From Rhipidocladum racemiflorum (lineage: Eukaryota; Streptophyta; Magnoliopsida; Poales; Poaceae), in the NCBI GenBank assembly GCA_036346355.1, contig CM070576.1, forward strand, positions 58,389,712 to 58,453,711: 64,000 bases of DNA. Reading direction: 5' to 3'. How positions within the stretch are numbered: the stretch's first letter is position 1; each line of letters begins with the position of its first letter. The notes under the pieces were generated by a model, which was not told the origin of the DNA, did not search any database, and saw only the letters and a program-made list of their open reading frames with translations. The translations under genes and the position numbers were made by a program. Positions 22,750-34,530 of this stretch are shown here, in pieces.

Positions 22750-23475
22750 ATGTCATCTACTAAGTTTGACATTGAGAAGTTTGATGGCAAAATCAGTTTC
22801 TCTATATGGCAGGTTCAAATAAAAGCTGTTCTCACACAGGTGGGCGTGAGGAAAGTGTTGCTAGCTAAACCGACAACCATGGCAGATGAGCAATGGGACG
22901 AACTTGATCAGAGAGCACTCATCACCATACAACTCAGTTTAACTACAGATGTTCTGCGTGAAGTTATTAATGAGACTACTGTCGCTAAATTGTGGCAAAA
23001 ATTGGAAGCTTTGTACATGAAGAAAAGTCTCACCAACAAAAAAAAATGCCTCAAAGAGTACACAATTCACATGGCGTAAGGTACTTCTATACAATCTCAT
23101 CTTAATGGGTTCAACTCTCATCATTGATCTTGAGAAATTAGACGTGAAAATTGTGGATGAAGATAAGGCTATTCTGTTGGTCGTCTCTTTGCCTGCTACC
23201 TTTAAATACTTCAAGGAAATTATGCTTTATGGCAATCATGATACCCTTAGTTTTGATAATGTTAAATCAAATTTATTGTATAAGGAGAAACTTAATATTG
23301 ATTCTCATGCTGAAGTTAAGGCTAAGGATTTACTTGTTAGAGGTAGATTTCAACATAAAGGCAATTTTCCCAGATCAAAGTCTACATCTAAATCAATAGG
23401 CTATAAATCAAGCAATTTTTTTTTTGTTATTGCAAGAAACCTGATCATGATATTTCTCAATGTTTCAAATTGAAA
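22750..23475 (+). pseudogene. Copia gag remnant (UBN2 / gag-polypeptide type)
   Basis: The first open part (109 aa, 22750-23079) reads MSSTKFDIEKFDGKISFSIW and DVLREVINETTVAKLWQKLE, followed by MKKSLTNKKKCLKEYTIHMA, which is classic copia gag. The homologous frame continues with frame changes through 23105-23473 (LVVSLPATFKYFKEIMLYGN, then a basic RGRFQHKGNF region). Stops and shifts make it non-functional. Confidence 0.85.
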
Positions 23476-24470
23476 GCAAGACCGAAAGAAACAATAATAC
23501 TCAATCCAAAAAACTGTTGAGGCTAGTTTGGTTGAAAATGAGCCTGATGGTGAGGTTCTAATCATCACTTCTAATTTCAAGAATCAAATTGCACGAATTA
23601 TTGATTCACCTTATAATTTTCATATCTGCCCTTATAAATAGTGGTTCTCTACTAATGATTTTGTTGGTAGTGGTGAAGTTGTGATTGCTGATGAGTCTTC
23701 ACTTGAAATTGTTGGAATCACTTTTGTTCATATCAAAACACATGGTGGCATTGTTAGGAACCTTACAAATGTTCGCCCTGTTCGCAGAATGAAAAAAAAA
23801 TCTTATTTCTTTAGGCACTATAGAATCTTTGGGATGAGCATACCGGTGAAAATGGTGTTCTTAAGATTTCAAAAGGTAATTTTGTTGCAATGAAAGCCAA
23901 TAGAATCAATAGTTTTTATTACTTGCAAGGATCTACAGTTATAGGTTCTGCAACTGTTTCTACTATTGCATCGGATCCTTACATCACTAAGCTTTGGCAT
24001 ATGCGCTTGGATTATATGAGTGAAAAAGGTATGCATCTCTTATCCAAGAAAGAACTTTTAAGTGACACTAGCAAACTTGATTTATGTGAGCATTGTGTTT
24101 TTTTGTGAAGAAAATGGTCAGTTTTACTGTTTCAACTCATAAGACTAAATGAATTCTTGATTATGTCCATTCTGATCTTTGGGATCATTCTAGATTTCCT
24201 CCTACTGGAGGGTGTGAGTACATGATAATCTTTATTGTTGATTTTTCTCGTAAAGTTTGGATTTATTTCTTGAAATATAAGCGTGAAGCTTTTTCAATGT
24301 TCAAAATTTGAAAAGTTTTTGTAGAAAATTAAACTGATAGGAAGATCAAGAAACTTATAATTGACAATGAATTGGAATTTTGTAGTGATGAGTTTGATCA
24401 ATTTTTTTGCTAATCATAGTATTGCAAGACACTTAACTATTCTGGGAAAGCCTTAGCAGAATGGTGTGTG
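23476..24470 (+). pseudogene. Copia protease and integrase N-terminal remnant
   Basis: The stretch contains a GAG-pre-integrase-like piece (ITKLWHMRLDYMSEKGMHLL, then SKKELL and a Cys-His pair, LCEHCVF). It is followed by an integrase-like part, 'dyvhsdlwd..' and a YMIIFIVDFSRKVW-like phrase near 24225-24260, and a QNGV-like end at 24460. The reading frame is broken repeatedly. The integrase then stops at a nested insertion and resumes at about 28805. Confidence 0.75.
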
Positions 24471-27400
24471 TGGCGGCCCGTATAATTATCCCAGGGTAAT
24501 GACAGTGGCACAACCATTACTCCAAGATAATTACACTGATCTTGGCATATTAGCTACCAAAATACCGGAACCCCCAATATTTTAACAATTAATACACCGT
24601 ATTTAGAGTGTTGTAGCAGAACAATAACTAGAGATTGAAGGGGGACTTATTATAACCATTGCCACGCAGGGCTACAAGTTTAGTACATAGTTAACCTTAC
24701 ATATTATCCCAGGTACAACCAAAAGTCATTACATAAAATACTCAATACCCAATAGATAGACGGAAGTCATCGTAAGGTCTACTACTCAACCCAATCCTCC
24801 GCGCAATCCGCCTCGTAACCCTGAACCTGCGAGTGATACTCATCCCATGCCTCGTAAGAATATCCATAGGGATCTGTGTCCCAACTTGTTGCCTGAATGT
24901 CAGGGCTATTTCCTAAGCATGGGAGGGGGGAGCAAGAGTAAGCACAAGAGTACTCAGCAAGCATTAATGACAAAATACATGATATGAAATGTCTCCACAC
25001 TTTCCTCATATCCTTTTTCTTACTAAAAGTAAGGTTTTATCAAGGAAATAGTTGTGTTGTTGATTTTTAATTAGAAAGTTCTACCAGCACTCATATATGA
25101 GACAGACTTAGCTTTCATAGCCTCCAATCTAGGAGACAGGCATGAATTCATGATTTTGACCACGAATGTTTGTACCACTTTACCATAGTGATCTCGACAT
25201 CCGTTGGGACCCCCAGAATGTTTATCATTACTCATACATTAGATCTCCAACCCTGGTAGTTAGTGACTCATGGTGTCCTTGAACGTTCCCCACCTACTTG
25301 CAGCATACCAGTTGTATCATGCCTTTCACATAGCAATGATACTCATCTCATGGCATTTAAATATAGCAACCCAGAATGGTCAGCCAACAACTGAAGTCCA
25401 AATCGTGGTCTCACTAGGTCTTCCAGCCTACCCAGCTTTTCACTCTTAGTTATCTACTCATAGCCAATGCGGAGATCATAATAACTTCATAGGATAACCT
25501 TTTCTAATCATGTTCACACACTATGGTTGATACGAGAATATACGACTCATTTCCCGAGTGTAGTGGGTTAACATTATATTCTAGCTGGCACCCTCTACGC
25601 ACCTTCAGACTCGTGTTCTCGCGCCCAAAAACTGCGCCGTCCCAAATGTTGGCGCCGCCACCTTGCTCCGCCAGATCCAACGCTTTCTGTTGCTTGCGAC
25701 CGCCTCCCTGGCTCCCTCTTGCTCCCCCTCCCTACCTTCTCTACTCCTCCCAATGGCTAGCCCCCCTGCCATCTTCCAATATGACGCCCTCCGCCCTAAG
25801 GTGCGCCACCTCCTTGATCTACCGATCAAGTGGCTATCACTGTCATCGGTGACCTTTTCTTCATGTAACCCAAGGGAGGCCACTGCTTCTCTCTCCCGAT
25901 CCACCACCACCCTACTCCCAGCCTACCATAGCGCCATTGCCGGCTCCTCTTCTCCTCTCCCTTCTCTACCGCATGGTCCCGCCACCTCTCATCGCACCAT
26001 CAAGTGCCAGCCCCTCTAAGCTCCCCGTGCAACTAACGAATCCATTTCCCCTCTCCTGATTTTTTCTAATGTGATGTGCTTGATTAAATCATATGGTTGT
26101 CTGTTTTTGCTTTGAGCTTCTCTTTCACCGATTGATGATGATTTTGTGGATTGGTATGCTCAAAGGTTGGCAGTACTGCAACGACACCGATGGACCTCCC
26201 GTATGCCGGGGAGTACGAGGGGGTCATCGGGCACGCACGACGTCACCCCTAGTGCAATCACCCTCTGAGGCAACTGACATGCCCGAGCCTAGCTAATACT
26301 ACCCCCTTTGCTTCCTTTGTGCACTGTGTTCCTAAAGTTAGCGAAAGAAATGCATGTATGCAAACCTGGTGGGGTGAAGATCTGATGAGGATGGGGTTGT
26401 GCTAATGGTGGGGTTGATGGTGATGTGCTGGTGCCTCCTATTCTTCCTCGGTTGGATGGTTGAAGCTCCGTTGGCCATCTTGCTCTTCGCAGTGAAGCCA
26501 CTGCTTGTAGGATCAAGGATAACCGATTAGAGGGGGGTGAATAGTAGGTTTTTAAAATTCTTGGCTCTAATTGCAACAAATAAAACTATTAATATTAGAA
26601 ATGAGAATTTTAACAATTAAAGCCTAAATATTCTAGGTTTCACTAAAGTGCACCAACAAGCTAAATCCAAGTAAAAACACAAACCTAGTTACAAGAGCAA
26701 GAATAAAAGACCTAGGAAAGTAAATTTGCTCAAATGAATACAAGAGATCAACCTACAAAGAGAGGGGCACGAATTTTATCCCGTGGACTCAGAGACTTTC
26801 CGGTCTCCCCTAATCACGTTGAGGTAGCTTGACCAACTCAAGCCAGCTCCTTGTGCAATTGAGCCTCCCTCGATCACTAGTGGTAGCTCTTACCCGCTCC
26901 AGGTAGGCGAGCTCCAGCTTTCACAAACCATCGGGCCTTCTCACAAGTTTCTTGAGAAGATCACAAATTTCACATGCCTCCAAGCAGTCTAGGAGGCAAC
27001 AACCTCCAAGAGAATATACTTTGATGCTTACTTGAAGAAATTTAAGTGCTCTAATGGCTCAATTCAATGCAATGCACTCAATGCTCTCAACAACTCAAAA
27101 ATTTGAAAAATAAATGCACTAGAGTGAAGGGAGGGTTGCAAGGGCTCAATAAGTATCCGATGTAGTCTCTAAACTAGCCCTTGATGCATGTGGGGGGTAT
27201 TTATAACCCATCACCAAGAAACTAGCCGTTGGGGACAAATCCCCAAAAATCAACCGAGCACTATTGGCCTCTGAGGCCCGGTAATGCTGGCCAGAGCTGC
27301 AACGGTCGACCTAGTGCATTAAATGCATTGGGTATTGCCCGTTGCCCCCACTTGCACACGAGGTCCGGCACTACCGCCCACTTGGTCTGGTAGTGCCGCA

Positions 27401-28804
27401 TTTTTGAATATGGGCAGTTGCAAGTGTTCTGGAAAATAACTACCGGCGTTAATAGGGCGGTACTGCTGCTCACCCGGCAATACCGCTCCTTAGCGTCAGT
27501 AGTGCCGCTAGAAAGCCAGACACAAAAGCAGGCGCCCTATAAAATAGCTACTGCAGTTCAATGAGTAGTATTACCGCACCACCGGCATTACCGCCCCTGG
27601 AGCTCGGAAATGCCGGCCAAGGGGAGAGGGCAAAGCATGCCCACTATTAGAAAGCTACTGCCGTATTAGGGGCGATACTGCCGTTCACCCGGCAGTACCA
27701 CTCATATGGTCCAGTAGTGCCGACTTCAAAGACAATGCAAATCCTTGTCTTCCATTAAATAACTACCGCCATCTAGTGGCCAGTAGTGCCGCTTTTGATA
27801 GGAAGACAAAGACTTTTAAAATAAATTTAGTGTAATGCATGAGTATGAGCTATCATATTATTTGAGCCATTAGATCTACCCATTTTCAAGCTACTAATTA
27901 AGAGTCCCTCTTAATAGTACGTCACCTAATCTAGCAGCCCGATTTTTCTCCAAACACCTAGATCGGTGAAATGCTATAAAAGGTCCTTAACTATTTTATA
28001 CCCTAATCTTAAGCTTGACTTTATTTGTGTCCCATGATCTTCACTTTTCACATTCATCGACGAGGATCAACCACCTTTTGCATACTCAAAACAAATTATT
28101 AGTCCAAAATTATTGATTGTCATTAATTACCAAAACTAAACAAAATTTGGGGGCCTAGATGCTTCACTGCTCCCCTTCAGTTACTCACCAACTCCTTTGG
28201 CCTTGGGTTGTTGCTCCTGGTTTGCTCCTGCCTTGATTGGCTTTATTGGCTATGGGGACAAGGATGGTTGTGGGAATGTGCTGGTGGCAGGTACCTATTC
28301 CTCCCTTTTCTTTTAACCGTGCTTGTGCTTATCTTTTTACTTTGCTAGATATTTTGGCACTATTCATGCATGGCTATGGTTACCCGACTACGAGCATGTT
28401 TGTATTTTGTTGGATGATGAAACCCGTATTAGCAAGAAGTACCAACGGCTTCGAATGGTCTGGCACCTCGATGAGCGTTCTCTATTTGTTTTTGGGTGAC
28501 TGCAATTAAATTATTTCCTAATCTCTTATCTATCTATATCTTGTTCGTATTTGTTGTAACTAACTTTTGCACATGGTCGACGTTGGAGGTCGTCTGAAGA
28601 TTGTGCTAGTTTACGTTACATGCAAAAAAAAATTGTCTGTTGTACTTAATAAATTATACATGATTCTGTTGTATGAATTTATTTTGATGTGATGTATTAC
28701 GGGATTAATAAAATGATGTTTACATTTATTATAGGCTTTAGTTAATTGCATTATTATTATGTTTACGTGTCCTGTTAGATTCGCTAAGTTTTTGGGTTAT
28801 TTCA
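24471..28804. mobile_element. Nested insertion in the copia integrase gene (composite)
   Basis: The copia integrase reads up to 'cagaatggtgtg' at about 24470 and resumes at 'gcacagcgtatgaatcgc' (RMNRTLLERARCML) near 28809, so about 4.3 kb is inserted. The insert begins TGGCGGCCC and ends TTATTTCA and is flanked by GTGTG and GTATG (4 of 5 match), suggesting an LTR-type element, though I found no LTR pair. Its left part (24471-25600) looks like a degraded gypsy LTR. The centre (26512-28175) is a separate copia-type LTR in reverse orientation. No intact gene was found. Confidence 0.5.
26512..28175 (-). repeat. Reverse-oriented large copia (SIRE-like) LTR fragment
   Basis: Read on the - strand it starts near 'gggagcagtgaagcatctaggcccccaaat' (28175) and runs to the 'tattcacccccctctaat' phrase near 26530. 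Inside, a CGGTAGTACCGCC-like phrase and its variants recur many times between 27240 and 27790. The plus-strand piece 28878-29590 is a truncated copy of the same family in opposite orientation: shared 'gaagcatctaggcc', 'ggtaattaatg', 'aaggaccttttatagc'. Confidence 0.5.
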
Positions 28805-28877
28805 GTATGGCACAGCGTATGAATCGCACTCTTCTAGAAAGAGCCCGTTGCATGCTTTCAAATGCAAGTTTATGACA
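28805..28877 (+). pseudogene. Copia integrase fragment between two insertions
   Basis: The 70 bases encode QRMNRTLLERARCMLSNASL followed by a stop. This is the conserved end of the copia integrase core, displaced from its upstream half at 24470. Confidence 0.75.
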
Positions 28878-29590
28878 TAAGCATGGGTGAAGCATCTAGG
28901 CCTCTAATTTTTATTTGATTTTGGTAATTAATGGTAATCATGCTTAAAGGACTAATATTTTTTTAAGTGTATGAGAATAGGTTGGTCCTTATCATTGCAA
29001 CTTGAGAAAGTGAAAATATGAGCAACATGTCCAAAGATAAATCAAGTTCAAGGTCAAGGTATAAAAGAATTAAGGACCTTTTATAGCTTTTATCGATCTT
29101 GGTGTTTGGTGGAAGATCGGATTGCTAGAATAAGTGCCGTACTATTAAGAGAGATCATTGATTAGTAGCTTGAAAATGCTTAGATATTATGGATCAAATT
29201 ATGCTCACACTTAGACATGTGCATTGCTTTAAAAATCATTTGAAAATTCATGTTGCCCAGTTAAAATCGGTACTATCGGTAATTAGAGGCCAGTATTACC
29301 ACTGGGTCGGTGTACCGCCCTCTAGCGGCGGTAGTTATTTTATAGAAGGGCTATTCTTGTGCTCTCTGTGAGGCTGGCACTACCGGGCCCGAGGAGCAGT
29401 GCCGCCACTCAGCCAGCGATACCGGCCCTCATAGGGTGTTAGTTATTTTCCATAGGCATTGTTTGTTGTCCCATGACTTCGGCTGTCATTAACAGAGCAT
29501 TAGGCCGGTACTACTGCATGAGTGGTAGTACCATCTCAATGTTGGCAGTAGTTATTTTTCAGAGACAAACTTTTGGGCATAATTTCCAAA
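28878..29590 (+). repeat. Second SIRE-like LTR fragment nested in copia
   Basis: It starts near 'gggtgaagcatctaggcc' and contains the same 'aaggaccttttatagc' and repeated GGTACTACC/CGGTAGTTATTTT words as 26512-28175, but in the opposite orientation. No target duplication was found. Copia coding sequence resumes at about 29600. Confidence 0.5.
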
Positions 29591-29599
29591 ATTACTACA

Positions 29600-31360
29600 A
29601 AAAAAATACAGAACTTGAGATAGTTTTACCTACCAATGATAATGATTCTTTAACTTGTTCTACATCACAACCAATTTCTGAAACAACATCATTGCATAAC
29701 ACTAATGATCATTGCATAGCTCGAGATAGACTAAGGAGGAATACTCAATTGCCTATTAGATATTGTGACATTGATAATATAGCATGTTATGCTCTTTTTG
29801 ATGCACAAGATATTTGTGATACTTTTGAACGTTCTTATTCAGAAGCCATCTCGTGTGAAAACTCTTCCAAGTGGTTGACAACTATGAATGAAGAAATTGA
29901 GAGCCTTCATAAAAATTGTACATGAGATTTTATTGAGTGTCCGAAAGGTAAGAGACCTTTAAAGTGCAAATGGATATAAAAGAAGACGGATTGTATTTTG
30001 GAGTTGAACATGCAAGATGGAAAGCCTAGTTAGTGGTAAAAGATTTTGACAAAAGGAAAGGTGTTGACTTCAATGAAGTTTTTTCTTCTATTGTACGTCA
30101 CTCATCCATTTAGGTTATGCTTTCTTTTGTTGCTTTATTTGATTTGGAATTAGATCAACTTGATGTTAAAATTGCATTCTTACATGGAGATTTAAAATAG
30201 GAGATTTTTATGACACAACCTAAAGGTTTTGCTAGTCCTGAAAAAGAGCATTTAGTTTGTCATTTAAAAAAATATCTATGGTCTTAAGCAAGCTCCTATG
30301 CAGTGGTATAAGAGGTTTAATTCCTTTATGATTGCACAACAATATTTTCGCGGCAATTATGATTACTGTGACTATTTTAAACAGTTTCAAAATGTATCTT
30401 TTGTCTATTTGCTGCTCTATATTGATGACATGCTTATTGCTTCTCATGACAAATTCCTGATCAATCAGTTGAAGGTTCAACTTAGTCATAAATTTGAGGT
30501 GAAAGATCTTGGTCCAGCTTTTGGGATGGAAATTCAGTGTGACCGCAACGCTGGTAAATTATTCTATCTCAGAAAAGCTACATTGAGAAAATTCTTGATA
30601 GATTTAATCTCAGTGATTGCAAACTTGTTTCTCTACCTTTCTTTCTCACACTTTAAATTATCTTCAAGTCAATGTCCTATTAATAAAGAAAGAAAGAGCA
30701 TATATCGCGTGTTTCTTACTCTAGTGCAGTTGGAAATCTCATGTATACTATGATTTGCACTAGATTTGGCTCGTGCAGTTAGTGTGGTTAGTAGATTTAT
30801 ACATAATCCCGGCAAAGAGCATTGGAATGATGTTAAGTGGATTCTTTGTTGTTTGAAAGGAACATCTAATTTTGGCTTAATGTTTGATAAGAATAAAGCG
30901 AAGACAAATAATGTTGTTGGGTTTGTTGATTCTGATTATGCTGGTAATCTTGATAAACGAAGATCAATTTCTTGATATATCTTTCTTTATGTGGTTTCGC
31001 TATTAGTTGGAAAGCATCTTTATAGCCTATTACTGCTCTTTCTACTACTGAAGCAGAGTATGTTTCGGCTACTGAATGTGTTCAGGAAGCCATTTAGTTG
31101 CAAGTCTGGTTTCTGAACTTGGTATTTCACAGGAAACTATTATTGTTTATTGTGATAACCAAAGTGTTATTTGTTTATGTATCATGCCAAGACCAAGCAC
31201 ATTGATATCAAGTACCACTTTATTCGTGATATTGTTATTGAAGGACAAGTTGTTGTGGGAAAGATACGTACTGATAATCCTACTGACATGCTCACGAAGA
31301 CACTTTCAGATACCAAGTTCAAGCATTGCCTGGACTTGATTGGTATTCATGGTGTTTAAT
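29600..31360 (+). pseudogene. Copia reverse transcriptase and RNase H remnant
   Basis: The order of motifs is as in copia pol: RSYSEAISCENSSKWL and ECPKGKRPLKCKW at the RT start, VMLSFVALFDLELDQLDVK, AFLHGDLK, then the catalytic LLLYIDDML near 30405-30432 (residues Y-I-D-D). RNase H follows with VGFVDSDYAGNLDKRRSIS, TEAEYVSATE and HIDIKYHFIRDI, ending TKTLSDTKFKHCLDLIGIH at about 31350. Many stops and frame changes show a dead copy. The part from 31019 onward is repeated at 41283-41640. Confidence 0.88.
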
Positions 31361-31594
31361 TACCCTTAGGGATTTTTCAGGAGACAATATCATCAGTGGC
31401 GGAGGACGAACAAAAATTTTGACATGGCAAATTTTATAGCATATATAGTAATAGTGGTACATGAAATTAAAGTTATCCATACGCTAATATTATAAAGCAT
31501 ATTATAATATGAATGTATGACACTTAATGGAATAAAAACCATATTATAAAGCATAATGGATAAGGAAGAAGATAAAATGTGTACTAGTAAATTA

Positions 31595-32065
31595 TTAATT
31601 GCGTCTAGGAGACCTTGGCAGCTGTATTTGGCGAAGTTTCATCTTTTGAAAATGCTTCTTAATTTCACCAAGATGAAGTCCTTTGAATATGTCTCTCTCG
31701 ATGTAGCACACCATTAAGTCATTAAGCCAATCATCGGATATATTATTACGTAAATCAGTTTTGATAATCTTCATAGCTACGAAAACTCTTTCAACTGATG
31801 CTGTAGCCACCGGTAGGAGCAATGCCAACTCGATAAGACGATAGACCAATGGAAATACAATATGCCTTTCAAGCTCAACCATTTTTGCTGCTAGACTTGC
31901 AAGATCATGGCAAACAATGAAATCATCAAGTCTTGACACGTGACGAATGAAGAGATCAAGTTGATCATTTATAACCTCACGATCAGCAAAGGAGAAATCC
32001 TTATCATAGATTTCAGTAAGTCTTGCAAGCTTATCAATATTGAACTTGGAGAACTTATCTGCATG
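31595..32065 (-). pseudogene. hAT transposase C-terminal exon (dimerisation domain)
   Basis: The reading runs from about 32065 (DKFSKFNIDKLARLTEIY) through DLFIRHVSRLDDFIVCHDLA to the stop at 31595. The segment LIELALLLPVATASVERVF, then MKIIKTDLRNNISDDWLNDL and CYIERDIF, is the hAT-family C-terminal dimerisation region. An acceptor-like 'tttgtatgcag' precedes it. The upstream exons (BED finger, catalytic core) are absent or unrecognisable within the element, so it is not autonomous. Confidence 0.8.
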
Positions 32066-32872
32066 ACTGCATACAAAATAAATTTATTTTAGCTGCATAC
32101 AGATTACAGCATAATTACAACTTTACAAGTCACAAGCAAGCGCTGGCTGTCTGGCTCTGCAATTTGCACTTGCACGGCTGCTCCCGATGCCCCACGCTGG
32201 CACTGCCGCACCGAACTTGTTTGGCTCTGCAATCTTAATAGAAACTGCATGCGCATATGTCTGTGTTAATGTCCTAGCAACATCAACTAGTTTTCCATTA
32301 CAGAACTTGTTTTCAGCAGGCTAGCAAATTTTCTTCTCTTGAAGTTGAATCATATAATGCTTCAGTTAGGTGCAAGTACACTATGAAACAAAAGAAACAG
32401 GTTACTTGGCGCTTACCCGAGCGGCCGAGCGACGATCCAACAGTATGTGGGCTAATTAGACTATGACAATATACCAGGAACTGAAGATACGAACCTTTTT
32501 TAAGGGCAGCACAACATCAGATAAGGCCTGCCACTAGTCAACTCCTCATGCAGCACTTAAAGAGTTAGAGTCTGAGTCTTAGACAACACCGAAAGCTGCA
32601 AGGACACGGAGGCATCACGCGTGGAGGATTAGCTCTTCGGTTAATTGTGCTCGGCGCTGGGAAACGGCAAGGGCGATGCCCAGGACGGCAGCGAGCCAGC
32701 AGCGATTGTGGCGCAGAGCGCTGCACAGCGACGGCGTGGGTCTGCGCAGAGCGTCGTAGGAACTAGCGATGGCGAGCGGCAAATTTTTTTTGAGGAACTG
32801 AAGCGTCGTAGCTAGTCTCGAGAGCTGCAGAACGTTAATGTGAATACGAACTGAAAGGTCATATGAACTGTA

Positions 32873-33122
32873 TCTCTACTATATAAAGTGAGAGTTTCTT
32901 CCCACGTCACATTAATTGTCTTGCTTAATTGCCCTACTTAATTGCCCTGCTTAATTGCCCTACGCAAGAAACGAAGCGTTGCTTTAATTAGCCAGCTTTT
33001 GCAAGAAACGAAACGTTAAAGATAGATGCTTGATCTTATGAAATAATATTTTTTTTATTTTTTAATCTTTATTTTTTATTATCAATTTTGTTTTTCGTAG
33101 CAACGCACGGGCATATAACTAG
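32873..33122 (+). mobile_element. Short non-autonomous Helitron nested in the hAT element (250 bp)
   Basis: It begins TCTCTACTA directly after a host A (32872) and ends CTAG directly before a host T (33123), with 'tcgtagcaacgcacgggcat' just upstream. That 3' end fits the published grass Helitron consensus at every fixed position. The interior resembles the element at 6987-7247. Confidence 0.85.
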
Positions 33123-33208
33123 TATCAGTATATATGCAGGATACCGGGTATAGGCATGGTATGGCACCTGCCACTGAATATCATTATGAATTTTGAGCCA
33201 GTGAGAGG

Positions 33209-33371
33209 TTTTTTGCGATAAACTCGGTGCTCTATATCCAAATAGAAGTCCAAATCTTCCATAACTCAGACTCAACCAGCTATATATAGCTACCCCATGT
33301 ATTTTTCCTCTTTTGTGAGGTTTTTTGTGTTAAACCTATGTCCCGTTTCTTGCGTCTCTCTAACCGTAACA
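33209..33371 (+). repeat. 3' LTR of the copia element
   Basis: It begins at about 33209 after the purine-rich 'gtgagagg' and ends GTAACA. Its first bases (ttttttgcgata) are altered from the TGTTAGAGATA of the left LTR. It is followed by the target duplication GTTCT. The C-block copy at 41677-41841 is closer to it than to the 5' LTR. Confidence 0.8.
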
Positions 33372-33493
33372 GTTCTTGTCAAGTTGGTGAACCATCTAGA
33401 AACTAATCAAACAAAAAGGAGCTGCTGATATACAATGACACACACCCACTATCTGAATTTCAAAGCACTACCTTGTTGCTAGTGACCACTGCA

Positions 33494-34530
33494 TGGTACC
33501 CACCTTATAGAGGAAGGAATTGGGGGCCAACCGGCCCCCCCACGTGTCCCCTCCCTTTTTTGCACAAAGCCCCTCCGGTTTCTTTCAAATTACGTTTAGG
33601 TCCTTACGTGATTTTATGTGAGAGGGAAATAATTTTTGCTTCGCTTAGGTCCCTGGTTTCGCTTTTGCATGTAGGCTCCTCGTTAAGGGCCAATCGCGAG
33701 CGAGCCCTTTCCTAATTATTCAAAATAGCGAACAAGTCCAAAATTATAACAAATAGGTCCTCGCGCTTTACGCTCGGTCCTTTCTCCGCTTTGTCCCAAA
33801 AAATGTTTTTGGGTCCGCTTTTTCTCCAGAGCATGCGAAAAATATTTTGAGCCGTTTTCCACAAAAAAATGTAGAACCGTTTCTTTTCTCCGTTTGGCCT
33901 AAAAAAATGTTTTCGTGATCGGTTTTTCCGCTTTTGTCCCAAAAAAATATTTTCGTGGTCCGTTTTTCTCGAGCATGTGAAAAATATTTTCAAGTTAGCC
34001 GCTTTTCCAAAAAAATAAATGTAGAACCGCTTTCTTTTCTCCGCTTTTGAAAAAATGTTTTCGTGATCGGTTTTCCTCTCGTGGCATGGGGGAAATGTTT
34101 TCGATAGCTATTTCCCTCCAAAAAATTGGGAGATCTGCTTTTATCCGCTTTGCCCGAAAAATATTTTTCGCCATCCGATTTTTCTCCTGAGCATGAGAAA
34201 AATGTTTTCGCTGGCCGCTTTTTCAAAACAAAAATATGGAAAACTGCCTTTCTCCGCTTTGTTCAAAATGTTTTCGTGATCCGCTTTTTCCTCCGGAGCA
34301 TGGGAAGCTGTTTTTGGCTATTTCCCCACAAAAATATGGAAAACCGCTTTTCTTCGCTTTTGCCTCAAAAATTATTTCCGTGAACCGTGTTTTCTCCGGA
34401 ACATGGAAAAATGTTTTCGTTGGTCGTTTCAAAAAACGTAAATTGCCGCCCGCCGCTTTTCCGCTTTTCCTGCTTCATCATTTTTTATCAAATTTCGCAC
34501 GGCGCGGCGTAGCGCGCGAATCTTCCTAGT
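33494..34530 (+). mobile_element. Helitron-like insertion with about 105-bp tandem repeats
   Basis: The C block reads 'gaccattgcataacttattat' at the matching place, so about 1,037 bases are inserted in B, between a host A and T, ending CTAG before the T. A GC-rich hairpin-like GCGCGGCGTAGCGCGC lies about 14 bases before the CTAG, as in Helitron 3' ends. The 5' end is TGGTACCC instead of TC. From about 33770 to 34440 a unit of roughly 100-110 bases, with 'ctccgctttgtcccaaaaaatgttttcgt'-like words, is repeated five or six times. There is no real gene. Confidence 0.65.

Larger units (their letters stand above)
31394..33176 (-). mobile_element. hAT transposon with degenerate transposase (1.78 kb)
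   Basis: The ends are CAGTGGCGGAGG (left) and CACCTGCCACTG (right), short hAT inverted repeats. They are flanked by the exact 8-bp duplication AATATCAT (31386-31393 and 33177-33184). The C-block has one AATAGCAT at the matching place (about 41649-41656), so the insertion came after the B/C duplication. A Helitron (32873-33122) is nested inside. The element encodes the end of a transposase on the - strand. A deletion derivative of it is at 47549-47947. Confidence 0.9.
21749..33371 (+). mobile_element. Ty1/copia retrotransposon with short LTRs, heavily invaded
   Basis: The left LTR (21749-21930) starts TGTTAG and ends CTAACA. A Met-tRNA-like primer site, 'agtggtatcggtatt', follows at 21931. 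The right LTR ends GTAACA at 33371. The flanking GTTCT (21744-21748 and 33372-33376) is an exact 5-bp target duplication, so both ends belong to one insertion despite 11.6 kb between them. Between lie gag, integrase, reverse transcriptase and RNase H pieces in order, all with stops and frameshifts. They are separated by nested insertions at about 24471-28804, 28878-29590 and 31394-33176. The tail of the element is repeated at 41283-41841 by the B/C duplication. Confidence 0.9.
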
